From: Mycolicibacterium sp. P9-22
GTDB lineage: Bacteria > Actinomycetota > Actinomycetes > Mycobacteriales > Mycobacteriaceae
Assembly (NCBI RefSeq): GCF_008329585.1
Contig: NZ_NPKP01000012.1
Location: 62,001-126,000 of the forward strand
Direction of reading: 5' to 3'
DNA length: 64,000 bases
Of the stretch, positions 24,620 through 32,285 are shown piece by piece. The translations under genes were made by a program, and so were the position numbers. A model generated the notes under the pieces. The model had not been told where the DNA came from. It saw only the letters and a list, made by a program, of their open reading frames with translations, and did no database searches. Each line of letters starts with the position of its first letter. Position 1 is the first letter of the stretch.

Positions 24620-25690
24620 GTGAGTATGGAAGCTGTGACGCCCTTTCAAGGATCCCCGGTGGTGCCACCGCTGGAGCCGATGCTCGCCAAGGCACAGACC
24701 AAGGTGCCGACCGACCCCGGTGTCTGGTCCTTCGAGCCCAAGTGGGACGGGTTCCGGGCGCTGGTCTTCCGCGACGGCGACGATGTCGTGCTGCTGTCCC
24801 GCAGCGGCAAGGACCTGGGCCGGTACTTTCCGGAGGTCGTCGAGGCGGTCCGCGATGAGCTGGCCGCGCGGTGCGTGCTGGACGGCGAGATCGTGGTGCC
24901 ACGGGAGATCGCCGGCCGCACCCGGCTGGACTGGGAGTCGCTGAGTCAGCGCATCCACCCCGCGCAAAGCCGCATCACCATGCTCGCCGAACAGACACCG
25001 GCGCACTTCATCGGTTTCGACGCGCTTGCCACCGGCGACCGGTCACTGCTCGGCGAGCCGTTCCGGGTCCGTAGGCAGGCACTGATCGAATCCGTGCACG
25101 AGAAACAGTGGTGCCACGTCACCCGCACCACCGAGGACCCAGCGCTCGGCGCGCAGTGGCTGGAGGAGTTCGAGGGCGCCGGACTCGACGGTGTGATCGC
25201 CAAACGCCTCGACGGGCCGTATCTGCCGGGCAAGCGGGAGATGGTGAAGGTCAAGCATCACCGCGACGCGGACTGTGTGGCCATCGGCTACCGCATCCAC
25301 AAGAGCGGCGAAGGTATCGGGTCGATCCTGCTCGGTCTGTACCGCGACGACGGTGAGCTGCAGATGGTCGGCGGCGCAGCATCATTCACCGCGAAGGCCC
25401 GGCTGTCGCTGCTGGCCGACCTGGAACCGCTGCGCATCGGGGAGGACGTTCGCGACGGCGAACCAAGCCGCTGGAACTCCGCTGCCGACAAACGGTGGAT
25501 TCCGGTGCGCCCGGAGCGGGTATGCGAGGTGGCCTATGACCAGATGGAAGGGAACAGCCAGCACGGCAGGCGGTTCCGGCACGCGGTGAAGTTCCTGCGC
25601 TGGCGGCCCGACCGCGACCCGGACAGCTGCACGTTCGACCAACTCGATGTGCCGCTGAACTACGACCTGTCCGACGTGCTTGAGTCATGA
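24620..25690 (+). CDS. ligC1: ATP-dependent DNA ligase LigC1
   Basis: This is a 356-residue LigC-type ligase. The adenylated lysine is Lys41 in EPKWDGFR; other motifs are CVLDGEIV, GLDGVIAKRLDG and MVKVKHHRDADCVAIGY. It starts at GTG 24620 or at ATG 24626 two codons later. It is the first gene of the operon ligC1, ureohydrolase-like, polD. LigC1 and PolD1 are linked to NHEJ-like repair and gap filling in mycobacteria. It is clearly paralogous to ligC2 at 5832-6899, with the same length and motif order. Confidence 0.93.
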   Translation: MSMEAVTPFQGSPVVPPLEPMLAKAQTKVPTDPGVWSFEPKWDGFRALVFRDGDDVVLLSRSGKDLGRYFPEVVEAVRDELAARCVLDGEIVVPREIAGRTRLDWESLSQRIHPAQSRITMLAEQTPAHFIGFDALATGDRSLLGEPFRVRRQALIESVHEKQWCHVTRTTEDPALGAQWLEEFEGAGLDGVIAKRLDGPYLPGKREMVKVKHHRDADCVAIGYRIHKSGEGIGSILLGLYRDDGELQMVGGAASFTAKARLSLLADLEPLRIGEDVRDGEPSRWNSAADKRWIPVRPERVCEVAYDQMEGNSQHGRRFRHAVKFLRWRPDRDPDSCTFDQLDVPLNYDLSDVLES

Positions 25691-26580
25691 CCACGGCCAC
25701 CCGCATGGTCTACGTGCCCTTCAACGCCGCGGGCGTGCCCAGTGGCGTGGCGGGGATGCCGGCGGCGCTGCAGGACGCAGGCGTGGAGAGCCGGCTGCCG
25801 GGGCCGGTCGCCTCGATCTGGGTCGCCACCGACATGATGCAACCCGCCCGCGGACCATCGGGACTGCTTGCCGAGGATGCCTTGGTTTCGATGGTGGCCG
25901 ATACCGCCGCCGTGCTGGATGATGCCTGGAGCTCGGGCGAGGTTCCGGTGGTGATCGCCGGGGACTGCCCGGCCTTGCTGGCCCCGCTCATCGCGGCGGA
26001 ATCCCGCGGCGGGGCCGGCCTGGTGTTCATCGACGGTCACGAGGACGCCTGGGATCCGCGGATCGGGCCCACCGGGGAAGCCTCGGATTCCGAGATCGGT
26101 CTGGCATTGGGGCTCTTTCCCGGACCGGCAGGACTCGCCGGGTTGCCGTGTCTGCGCCCCGAACACCTCGTGGTGCTCGGCCCGCGGGACCAGGGCGAGA
26201 TCGCCGACGCGCACCAGCCGAGCATCCGGGACGAGGTCACCCGGTACCTCGGCGGAGCGCAGCTGGCGGGAAAATCGAACAGCCACAACTACACCGAACT
26301 CGTGACGACCGGTGCCGCCACCGCGCCGGCGGGCTGGTGGTGTCACATTGATCTCGACGTGCTGGCGACATCGGCACTGGCCGCGGTCGACTACCCGCAG
26401 CCGGGCGGATTGTCCTGGGACGAATTGGAACTGATCACCGCGGCCTGTCTGCGGGTGCCGGGTTGTCTGGGTGCCAGCGTCGTCATCTACAACCCCGAGC
26501 TCGACGGTGGCCGCGCGGCAGCACGCATCGCCGATTACGTCGCGTTCATCCGAGCCCACCTCGACATACGGGAGTCCTGA
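25687..26580 (+). CDS. arginase/agmatinase-fold protein with altered metal site
   Basis: This is a 297-residue member of the ureohydrolase superfamily. Motif remnants are VIAGDCPALLAP (normally GGDHS), VFIDGHEDAWD (normally DAHxD) and HIDLDVLATS (normally SxDxDxxDP). The first histidine ligand is replaced by Cys and the second motif reads DGHED, so the manganese centre and reaction may differ from arginase. It overlaps ligC1 (ATGA) and ends 1 bp before polD, so it sits inside a DNA-repair operon. A repair role is not established; it may simply be co-transcribed. Confidence 0.78.
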   Translation: MTTATRMVYVPFNAAGVPSGVAGMPAALQDAGVESRLPGPVASIWVATDMMQPARGPSGLLAEDALVSMVADTAAVLDDAWSSGEVPVVIAGDCPALLAPLIAAESRGGAGLVFIDGHEDAWDPRIGPTGEASDSEIGLALGLFPGPAGLAGLPCLRPEHLVVLGPRDQGEIADAHQPSIRDEVTRYLGGAQLAGKSNSHNYTELVTTGAATAPAGWWCHIDLDVLATSALAAVDYPQPGGLSWDELELITAACLRVPGCLGASVVIYNPELDGGRAAARIADYVAFIRAHLDIRES

Positions 26581-26581
26581 T

Positions 26582-27631
26582 ATGGCAAGCAAAGCCGAAG
26601 AGATCGACGTCGACGGTGTGGCCGTGCGGTTGACCAGCCGGGACAAGCCGTACTTCCCGGCGCTCGGCGCCAAGGGCACCAAGGGCGTGTTGTTCGACTA
26701 TTACCTCTCGGTTGCCGACCGCATGGTGAACCTGTTGCGGGACAGGCCCGTTCATCTGCAGCGATTTCCTGACGGCATCGACGGTGAAGAGATCTACCAG
26801 AAACGGGTTCCGCAGAAGCGCCCCGACTATCTGGAGACCTGTACCGTCACCTTTCCTTCGGGGCGCACCGCGGATGCCTTGAAGATCACCCATCCGGCCG
26901 CCATCGCGTGGGCGGCTCAGATGGGTTCGGTGACGCTGCACCCGTGGCAGGTGCGCTGCCCGGACACCGAGCATCCCGACGAACTGCGTATCGATCTGGA
27001 CCCGCAACCGGGTACCGGATTCGCGCAGGCCCGTGAGGTCGCTGTCGACGTGCTCAAACCGCTGCTCGACGAACTCGGCCTGGTGGGATATCCGAAAACC
27101 TCGGGCGGCCGCGGCGTCCACGTCTTCCTGCGGATCGCGACCGACTGGGACTTCATCGCGGTGCGCCGCGCCGGTATCGCGCTGGCACGCGAGATCGAGC
27201 GGCGCGCCCCCGATGCCGTCACCACATCGTGGTGGAAGGAGGAGCGGGGCGAGCGGTTGTTCGTCGACTACAACCAGAATGCCCGCGACCGCACCTTCGC
27301 ATCGGCCTACTCGGCCCGCAAGACGCCGATCGCGACGGTGTCGACGCCGTTGACGTGGGACGAACTACGCGACGCCGACCCCGATGACTACACGATCTCC
27401 ACGGTGCCGGACTTCATCGCCGGCCGGCCCGACCCGTGGGCGGGTATCGATGACGATGCTCAGTCGATCGAGCTGCTTTTGGACATGGTGAAGGCCGACG
27501 AGGAGCGCGGGCTGGCAGATCTGCCGTACCCACCCAGCTATCCGAAGATGCCGGGCGAACCGCCACGAGTGCAGCCGAGCAAGAAGGTCGCCGAGCACTG
27601 GGACGCCGACGGAAAGCGGGTCGCTGACTGA
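26582..27631 (+). CDS. polD1: LigD-type DNA polymerase/primase PolD1
   Basis: This is a 349-residue stand-alone homologue of the LigD polymerase domain (archaeo-eukaryotic primase fold). The metal-binding DxD motif is in RIDLDPQPGTGF, and SGGRGVHVFLRI and RLFVDYNQNARDRTFAS are conserved family blocks. Such enzymes add templated or untemplated ribo- and deoxynucleotides during end-joining and gap repair. The ATG at 26582 follows the preceding stop by 1 bp. The position matches Rv3730c/PolD1 beside LigC. Confidence 0.92.
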   Translation: MASKAEEIDVDGVAVRLTSRDKPYFPALGAKGTKGVLFDYYLSVADRMVNLLRDRPVHLQRFPDGIDGEEIYQKRVPQKRPDYLETCTVTFPSGRTADALKITHPAAIAWAAQMGSVTLHPWQVRCPDTEHPDELRIDLDPQPGTGFAQAREVAVDVLKPLLDELGLVGYPKTSGGRGVHVFLRIATDWDFIAVRRAGIALAREIERRAPDAVTTSWWKEERGERLFVDYNQNARDRTFASAYSARKTPIATVSTPLTWDELRDADPDDYTISTVPDFIAGRPDPWAGIDDDAQSIELLLDMVKADEERGLADLPYPPSYPKMPGEPPRVQPSKKVAEHWDADGKRVAD

Positions 27632-27637
27632 GGTGCT

Positions 27638-27901
27638 TCAGCGCAGCGGCACGACCCCGGCGCCGACGAGTTCGGGGCTGTCGGTCTTCAGGTGCGAGGC
27701 GGCACTGGAGCACGCCACCAGGGAGCTGAACTCGACCGCTCCCAGTAGCAGCATCGGCCACAGGGCGCCGGCCACGGCGCTGAGGATCAGGATGTGCGGA
27801 GCCGGGTTGCGCGGATCGTTGAGACGGCGGCTCGCCACGTAGACGACGGCTGTGCTGACCACCCAGCCGATCAGGTACGCGATGACGGTTGTCTGGACCA
27901 C
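27638..27901 (-). CDS. small membrane protein of unknown function
   Basis: This is an 87-residue protein with two hydrophobic segments (TVIAYLIGWVVSTAVVYVA and ILILSAVAGALWPMLLLGAV) separated by a short basic loop (SRRLNDPRNPAP), and a polar C-terminal tail. The GTG at 27901 has GGAGAC upstream at suitable spacing; an upstream ATG at 27943 lacks one. It converges on polD1 with 6 bp between stops. I do not recognise the family. Confidence 0.65.
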   Translation of the reverse strand: MVQTTVIAYLIGWVVSTAVVYVASRRLNDPRNPAPHILILSAVAGALWPMLLLGAVEFSSLVACSSAASHLKTDSPELVGAGVVPLR

Positions 27902-28055
27902 GGTGTCTCCCCACTCATCGGCAGCGGGGCGTGTGATGCACATGCCTGGGCGCGATGTTCAGCTAAATGTAACCTCCGACTGATCTTGGCGGAAGCCCCC
28001 GCGCGGCCCTGTGTTTGCCGGAATTTGCCAGGTCAAGGACCTATTCGGCCCGCCA

Positions 28056-28075
28056 GCAACCTCACAGTAGGTTGC
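28056..28075. promoter_or_regulatory. inverted repeat GCAACCT-N6-AGGTTGC
   Basis: Perfect 7-bp arms with a 6-base spacer, sized for a dimeric regulator. The spacing to the next palindrome is 15 bp. Confidence 0.4.
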
Positions 28076-28090
28076 CAGAAGGGTCTGCAA

Positions 28091-28106
28091 GTTAGCCAAG
28101 GCTAAC
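28091..28106. promoter_or_regulatory. inverted repeat GTTAGCC-N2-GGCTAAC, IdeR-like half-sites
   Basis: Perfect 7-bp arms. Against the IdeR/DtxR iron-box consensus it matches only about 12 of 19 positions in either register, so an iron box is possible but weak. Confidence 0.35.
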
Positions 28107-28712
28107 TCGCGGCGGGTGGCGTGTCGGCGGGCGCGCGCCACGGCCCCGGGCGTCCCGCTCCAGCGGCCGGGACGACGGCGAGGGGCTCGTGCGGTCCGGT
28201 AGCGGGAACCGGTCCGCGGGTGCTGGGGAACCGGTGCCGCCTGCTGCGGTCGTGGCCGCACCCGCCGCCCGCGCGCCCCACGGGATCGGCGGCACGATAA
28301 CCGCTGTGGCAGTAGGCATTACCGTGTCGACTGCGATGCATGTTCGCGGCCCATGTCCAGCCCGGATCGACACCGGGACGGTGCGCCGGTTGCTGGTCTG
28401 CTCGGCGCGCTTCGAAGCGGGCGATCGATCGGCGAAGCGGATGATCACGGCGCCGAAATCGTCGGCGCCCCGCCGGGCGTCCGATCGGGGCGACAAGTGT
28501 CCAGAACCACATCCGCAGGTGTGGTGTAAGACGGGTCACGCGAGTCGCCGAAGTGATGGCGAGCAACGTTATGTGAACCCGATCCATTTCCGGATGTGAA
28601 ATTGGTGAATTTCCGCGACGGCGCGCACGGGCACGCTAATACCGGCTCCGACGGGCTGGAGATGCGCCGGTGAGCACAGTTGTGCAATGTTGTGCGGTCG
28701 CTCAGCAAATGC

Positions 28713-29735
28713 TCAGGCGTCGGGTGACAGCACCGCTTTACCGGTGTGGTGCTGGCCTGCCCGGTCGATCCACGTCAACCCGATGACATCGCCGGCGTAG
28801 TGCCGGTCGAGTACCCGGGTCAGATCGGCTGCGGACTCGATCGGGGTCTCGTCGATGGTCAGGATCACGTCACCGTTGGCCAGCCCGGCCATTTCGGCCG
28901 GACCGCCCGGCAGCACCTCGCGCACGATGACGCCGGGGAAGGCCTCATGTTGTTCGGCGCTGCTGACTCCGACCCCCAGCAGCGTCGGCGGGCCGATGTG
29001 CACGGTGTCCGACGGGGTTCGTGAGCGGATCTGATTGGCGATCGCCATTGCGTCGTTGATCGGAATGGCGAAGCCCTCACCGCCGGGGTTGGTCTGGAAA
29101 TTCACGGTGGCCGCGGTCGTCACGCCGATGACCTGCCCGGCGCCGTTGACCACCGGGCCGCCGGAATCACCCGCCCGCACGGGTGCGGCGATCTCGAACA
29201 GTCCGGTCATCTGGGTCTTGGAACCGGTCAGCTCGTCCTCGGCGCTGATCGTGCGGCCCAGTGCGGTCACTGTGCCGGGTTCGCGGGTCAACGGGCTGTT
29301 GCTGCCCTGGGCGTTCCCGAGCGCGATGACGGGCTCGCCGATCACGATCCGGGAGGAGTCACCCAACGCGGCCGTCGGCAGTCCACCCGCGCCACGCAAC
29401 TGCAGCACCGAGATATCGCGTCCACGGTCGTAACCGACGATATCGGCGCCGAAGGAGCGGCCGCCCACCACCGCGGTGATCACATCGGCACCCTGGACGA
29501 CGTGGTAGTTGGTCAGTACCTGACCGCCGCCGTCGATGACGAAACCGGTGCCGGTGCCCATCACGTGCTGGTAATCGACGACGGTGTCCAGGCGCACCAC
29601 AGAAGGCTCGACCTGATCGGCGGCCCAGGACAGATCACCGGGGTCGGCGACCGCGGTGACCGGAGAGACCAGCAGGACGGCAGCGAGGGCAGTGACCAGG
29701 GCGGTGAGCCACCGCCGAGAGTGGACCTTGCGCAT
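28713..29735 (-). CDS. secreted HtrA-like trypsin-fold protease with PDZ domain
   Basis: This is a 340-residue protein with a signal peptide (cleavage near AVADPGD), an S1C serine protease domain and a C-terminal PDZ domain. The catalytic triad is His78 (TNYHVV), Asp107 (GRDISVL) and Ser191 (AGDSGGP). PDZ elements are GVIVREVLPGGPAEMAGL and NGDVILTIDETPI. It should act in the cell envelope in protein quality control or signalling. The ATG at 29735 has GGAAGG upstream at suitable spacing; an upstream ATG at 29792 lacks one. Confidence 0.87.
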   Translation of the reverse strand: MRKVHSRRWLTALVTALAAVLLVSPVTAVADPGDLSWAADQVEPSVVRLDTVVDYQHVMGTGTGFVIDGGGQVLTNYHVVQGADVITAVVGGRSFGADIVGYDRGRDISVLQLRGAGGLPTAALGDSSRIVIGEPVIALGNAQGSNSPLTREPGTVTALGRTISAEDELTGSKTQMTGLFEIAAPVRAGDSGGPVVNGAGQVIGVTTAATVNFQTNPGGEGFAIPINDAMAIANQIRSRTPSDTVHIGPPTLLGVGVSSAEQHEAFPGVIVREVLPGGPAEMAGLANGDVILTIDETPIESAADLTRVLDRHYAGDVIGLTWIDRAGQHHTGKAVLSPDA

Positions 29736-29840
29736 TCGCCGCCTTCCGAGCGCCAGAGGTTTCCCCTCGATACAGACTGGGAGTCCCCTCAATACTGACT
29801 GTGAGGAGGCGAACTGTCGACGTAATTGACGCCGGGCGCG

Positions 29841-30572
29841 TCAGGAATCGGTGGCGACGCCACCGCGCGTGCGGCCCCGACGGGACTTCCCCGATGGCCG
29901 GTGATTGCGCAGTTTTCCCTCGTCAGAGGCGGTTTCCTCGACCGGCTCGACGGCCTCGGCGGACCCGGGTTCATCGTCGTTCTCGGCAGTGTCCGCAGAA
30001 TCGGGTGCCGCCGATTCGTCGGAATCCGGATCTTCGATGGCCTCATCGGCATCGCCGGCAGGCTCATCCGCGTCCACCGAGGTATCCGTGTCGCGCCCGC
30101 GCCGGCTCTGCTTTTCGGCCTTCACCTTGAGCGGCTTCGGCGGAGGTGGCGGCAACTCGGCGACGAAGGCCAGATAGAAGGCGAAGGCGGCGAGCAGGGC
30201 GATCGCGGCAGCAGCACCGTAGATGCCGAAGAGCCACTGGCCGGCGGTGTCCAGATCCAGCCAGATCTCGCTGATGGCGGCACCGGTGATCAGCACCCCG
30301 GCCGCGACGTGTCCGATGATCGACCAGACCCGTAGCGAGAGCGCCAGGGCCGGCGTCCCGAGTTCGGGCTTCCGGGTGCGGGCCAGCGTCAACACCACCG
30401 GCAGCGCCGTCAGGCCGACCAGCACGCCACACACGATGCGCAGCACGGTGCCCAGGGTGCTCGGCCATTGTCCGGTCAGCTCGAACCAGCGCGGAATCAC
30501 GAAGAGGAAGAACAGAACCCCGGCGAGTACCAGCGATGACGCGTGCCACAGCGATGCGATACCGCGCCGCAT
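29841..30572 (-). CDS. conserved mycobacterial membrane protein (Rv3723-like)
   Basis: This is a 243-residue protein with about four transmembrane helices in the first 150 residues (SLVLAGVLFFLFVIP; VLRIVCGVLVGLTALPVVLTL; IIGHVAAGVLITGAAI; GAAAAIALLAAFAFYLAFVA). It then has a proline stretch (PPPPPKPLK) and a long acidic, low-complexity cytoplasmic tail ending in basic residues (KSRRGRTRGG). AGGAGG precedes the ATG at 30572. Its location beside tRNA-Ser and dnaX matches Rv3723. Function unknown. Confidence 0.8.
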   Translation of the reverse strand: MRRGIASLWHASSLVLAGVLFFLFVIPRWFELTGQWPSTLGTVLRIVCGVLVGLTALPVVLTLARTRKPELGTPALALSLRVWSIIGHVAAGVLITGAAISEIWLDLDTAGQWLFGIYGAAAAIALLAAFAFYLAFVAELPPPPPKPLKVKAEKQSRRGRDTDTSVDADEPAGDADEAIEDPDSDESAAPDSADTAENDDEPGSAEAVEPVEETASDEGKLRNHRPSGKSRRGRTRGGVATDS

Positions 30573-30598
30573 ACTCCTCCTAGAACGAGTTCGTGGTC

Positions 30599-30636
30599 CC
30601 GGAGCGTGACCGGATCGATCTTCGGTCACGCTCCGG
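30599..30636 (-). terminator. strong hairpin downstream of tRNA-Ser
   Basis: CCGGAGCGTGACCG (30599-30612) and CGGTCACGCTCCGG (30623-30636) make a perfect 14-bp stem with a 10-base loop, 8 bp past the 3' end of the tRNA. No T-tract follows. It most likely ends the tRNA transcript before the Rv3723-like gene. Confidence 0.7.
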
Positions 30637-30644
30637 ACCAACTG

Positions 30645-30730
30645 CGGAGGATAGGGGATTTGAACCCCTGAGGGCTATTAACCCAACCCGCGTTCCAGGC
30701 GAGCGCCATAGGCCACTAGGCGAATCCTCC
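30645..30730 (-). tRNA. serX: tRNA-Ser (anticodon GGA)
   Basis: This is an 86-nt tRNA on the minus strand. The acceptor arm pairs GGAGGAT with ATCCTCC, G is the discriminator, the anticodon GGA sits in CCTGGAACG, a long variable arm is present as expected for class II tRNA-Ser, and the T-loop reads GGTTCAAATCC. CCA is not encoded. It reads UCC/UCU codons. Confidence 0.93.
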
Positions 30731-30804
30731 GTCGGCAATGGTAGCTGACCGACGAGAGACGCCCGACCACCCTCCGCGATGGCGGGGTACTACACTCGGC
30801 ACTC

Positions 30805-30890
30805 GGACCCCGCGCGGCGTCCATCCTGTGAACTCCCCCAGGGCCGGAAGGCAGCAAGGGTCAATGGGCTCTGGCGGGTGCGCGGGGTCC
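30805..30890 (+). ncRNA. ffs: signal recognition particle RNA (4.5S type)
   Basis: The ends GGACCCCGCGC and GCGCGGGGTCC pair to form the long hairpin stem. The apical domain contains GGGCCGGAAGGCAGCAAGGG, the conserved GGAA tetraloop and symmetric-loop region that binds Ffh. The position between tRNA-Ser and the aminotransferase, near dnaX, matches M. tuberculosis. Exact ends may differ by a few bases. Confidence 0.9.
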
Positions 30891-30962
30891 CCTTATGTTT
30901 TGGAAGCAACCCGCTGTCCTGAGCAACCCTGTGTGTTCGCGGCTTCGCGTGAAAGGTCCGCC

Positions 30963-32258
30963 GTGTTGTTTGAGTCTTCGTCGTTTGAGTCACTGAGCCG
31001 CGAAGAACTGACGGCGCAGCACGAGCAGCAGCAGCGCAACTACACCGAGCTGCAGGCCAAGGGGCTCAGCCTCGACCTGACCCGCGGTAAGCCGTCGGCG
31101 GCGCAGCTGGACCTGTCCAACGGCCTGCTCGACCTTCCGGGCAGCGATGACTACCGCGATGGCGAGGGCACCGACACGCGCAACTACGGCGGCCTGCACG
31201 GATTGCCGGAGCTACGCGCCATCTTCGGTGAGTTGCTGGACATCCCGGTGCAGAATCTGATCGCCGGTAACAACGCCAGCCTGGAGTTCATGCACGACGC
31301 GGTGGTGTTCTCCCTGCTGCACGGTGGCGTGGACTCTCCGCGGCCCTGGTCGCAGGAGCCGGGCATCAAGTTCCTGTGTCCGTCACCGGGCTATGACCGG
31401 CACTTCGCCATCACCGAGAGCTTCGGCATCGAGATGATGCCCGTGCCGCTGCGCGAGGACGGACCCGACGTCGACCTCATCGAAGAGCTCGTCGCCGCCG
31501 ATCCGGCGGTCCGTGGCATGTGGTGTGTGCCGGTGTATTCGAATCCGACCGGGACCACCTACTCCCCGGAGTCCGTCACCCGGCTGCTGCAGATGCGCAC
31601 CGCGGCGCCGGACTTCCGGTTGTTCTGGGACAACGCGTATGCGGTGCACACCATCACACCCGAGTTCGTCGAGCCGATCGACGTGCTCGGACTCGCCGCG
31701 GCCGCGGGCAACCCCAACCGGCCGCTGCTGTTCGCCTCCACCTCGAAGATGACCTTCGCCGGTGCCGGGGTGAGCTTCTTCGGCGCCTCGGCGGACAACA
31801 TCGCCTGGTACCTCAAGCACGCCGGCAAGAAGTCCATCGGCCCGGACAAGGTCAACCAGCTGCGGCATCTGCGTTTCTTCGGCGACGCCGACGGTGTCCG
31901 GCGGCATATGCAGCGCCACCGGGACCTGCTGGCGCCCAAGTTCGCGCTCGTCGCCGAGATACTGCAGGACCGCCTGGACGCCTCCAAGATCGCGTCGTGG
32001 ACCGATCCCAAGGGCGGCTACTTCGTCAGCCTCGACGTCTGGCCGGGCACGGCGCGGCGCACCATCGCGCTGGCCAAGGACGCCGGCATCGCCGTCACCG
32101 CGGCCGGTGCCGCCTTCCCGTACGGAAAAGACCCGGACGACAAGAACATCCGGATCGCACCGAGCTTCCCGCCGGAGTCCGACCTGCGCGCGGCCATCGA
32201 CGGTCTGTCGACATGTGCGCTGCTGGCGGCCACCGAGTCGCTGCTGGCTCGTGATTAG
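30963..32258 (+). CDS. aspC: aspartate aminotransferase (Rv3722c-type)
   Basis: This is a 431-residue fold-type I PLP aminotransferase of the actinobacterial Rv3722c group, which in M. tuberculosis is the main aspartate aminotransferase linking glutamate and aspartate pools. Visible motifs are LTRGKPSAAQLDLSNGLL, PVYSNPTGTTYSPE, FWDNAYAVH and the PLP-lysine region FASTSKMTFAGAG. The GTG at 30963 was chosen for its distance behind AAAGG and because homologues begin here; a TTG follows directly. Confidence 0.88.
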   Translation: MLFESSSFESLSREELTAQHEQQQRNYTELQAKGLSLDLTRGKPSAAQLDLSNGLLDLPGSDDYRDGEGTDTRNYGGLHGLPELRAIFGELLDIPVQNLIAGNNASLEFMHDAVVFSLLHGGVDSPRPWSQEPGIKFLCPSPGYDRHFAITESFGIEMMPVPLREDGPDVDLIEELVAADPAVRGMWCVPVYSNPTGTTYSPESVTRLLQMRTAAPDFRLFWDNAYAVHTITPEFVEPIDVLGLAAAAGNPNRPLLFASTSKMTFAGAGVSFFGASADNIAWYLKHAGKKSIGPDKVNQLRHLRFFGDADGVRRHMQRHRDLLAPKFALVAEILQDRLDASKIASWTDPKGGYFVSLDVWPGTARRTIALAKDAGIAVTAAGAAFPYGKDPDDKNIRIAPSFPPESDLRAAIDGLSTCALLAATESLLARD

Positions 32259-32285
32259 TCGCCCCCGCTCGGTACCCTGCTGACC

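Larger units (their letters stand above)
27902..28712. other. 811-bp stretch without a supportable gene; contains two palindromes
   Basis: Open frames exist on both strands between 28092 and 28599, but they are rich in Arg, Pro and Gly in the manner of chance frames in GC-rich DNA and show no family motif. What can be seen is a hairpin at 28056-28075 and a 7-bp palindrome at 28091-28106, 150-200 bp upstream of the leftward membrane-protein gene, and a weak run of AT-rich sequence around 28580-28620. Confidence 0.5.

Noticed and set aside
28091..28106. IdeR iron box
   Set aside because: Only about 12 of 19 consensus positions match, and no iron-uptake or siderophore gene adjoins. It is kept only as a palindrome.
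28092..28599. Overlapping open frames on both strands in the gene-free stretch
   Set aside because: Arg/Pro/Gly-rich composition, no ribosome-binding site that stands out, no motif, and both strands equally open.
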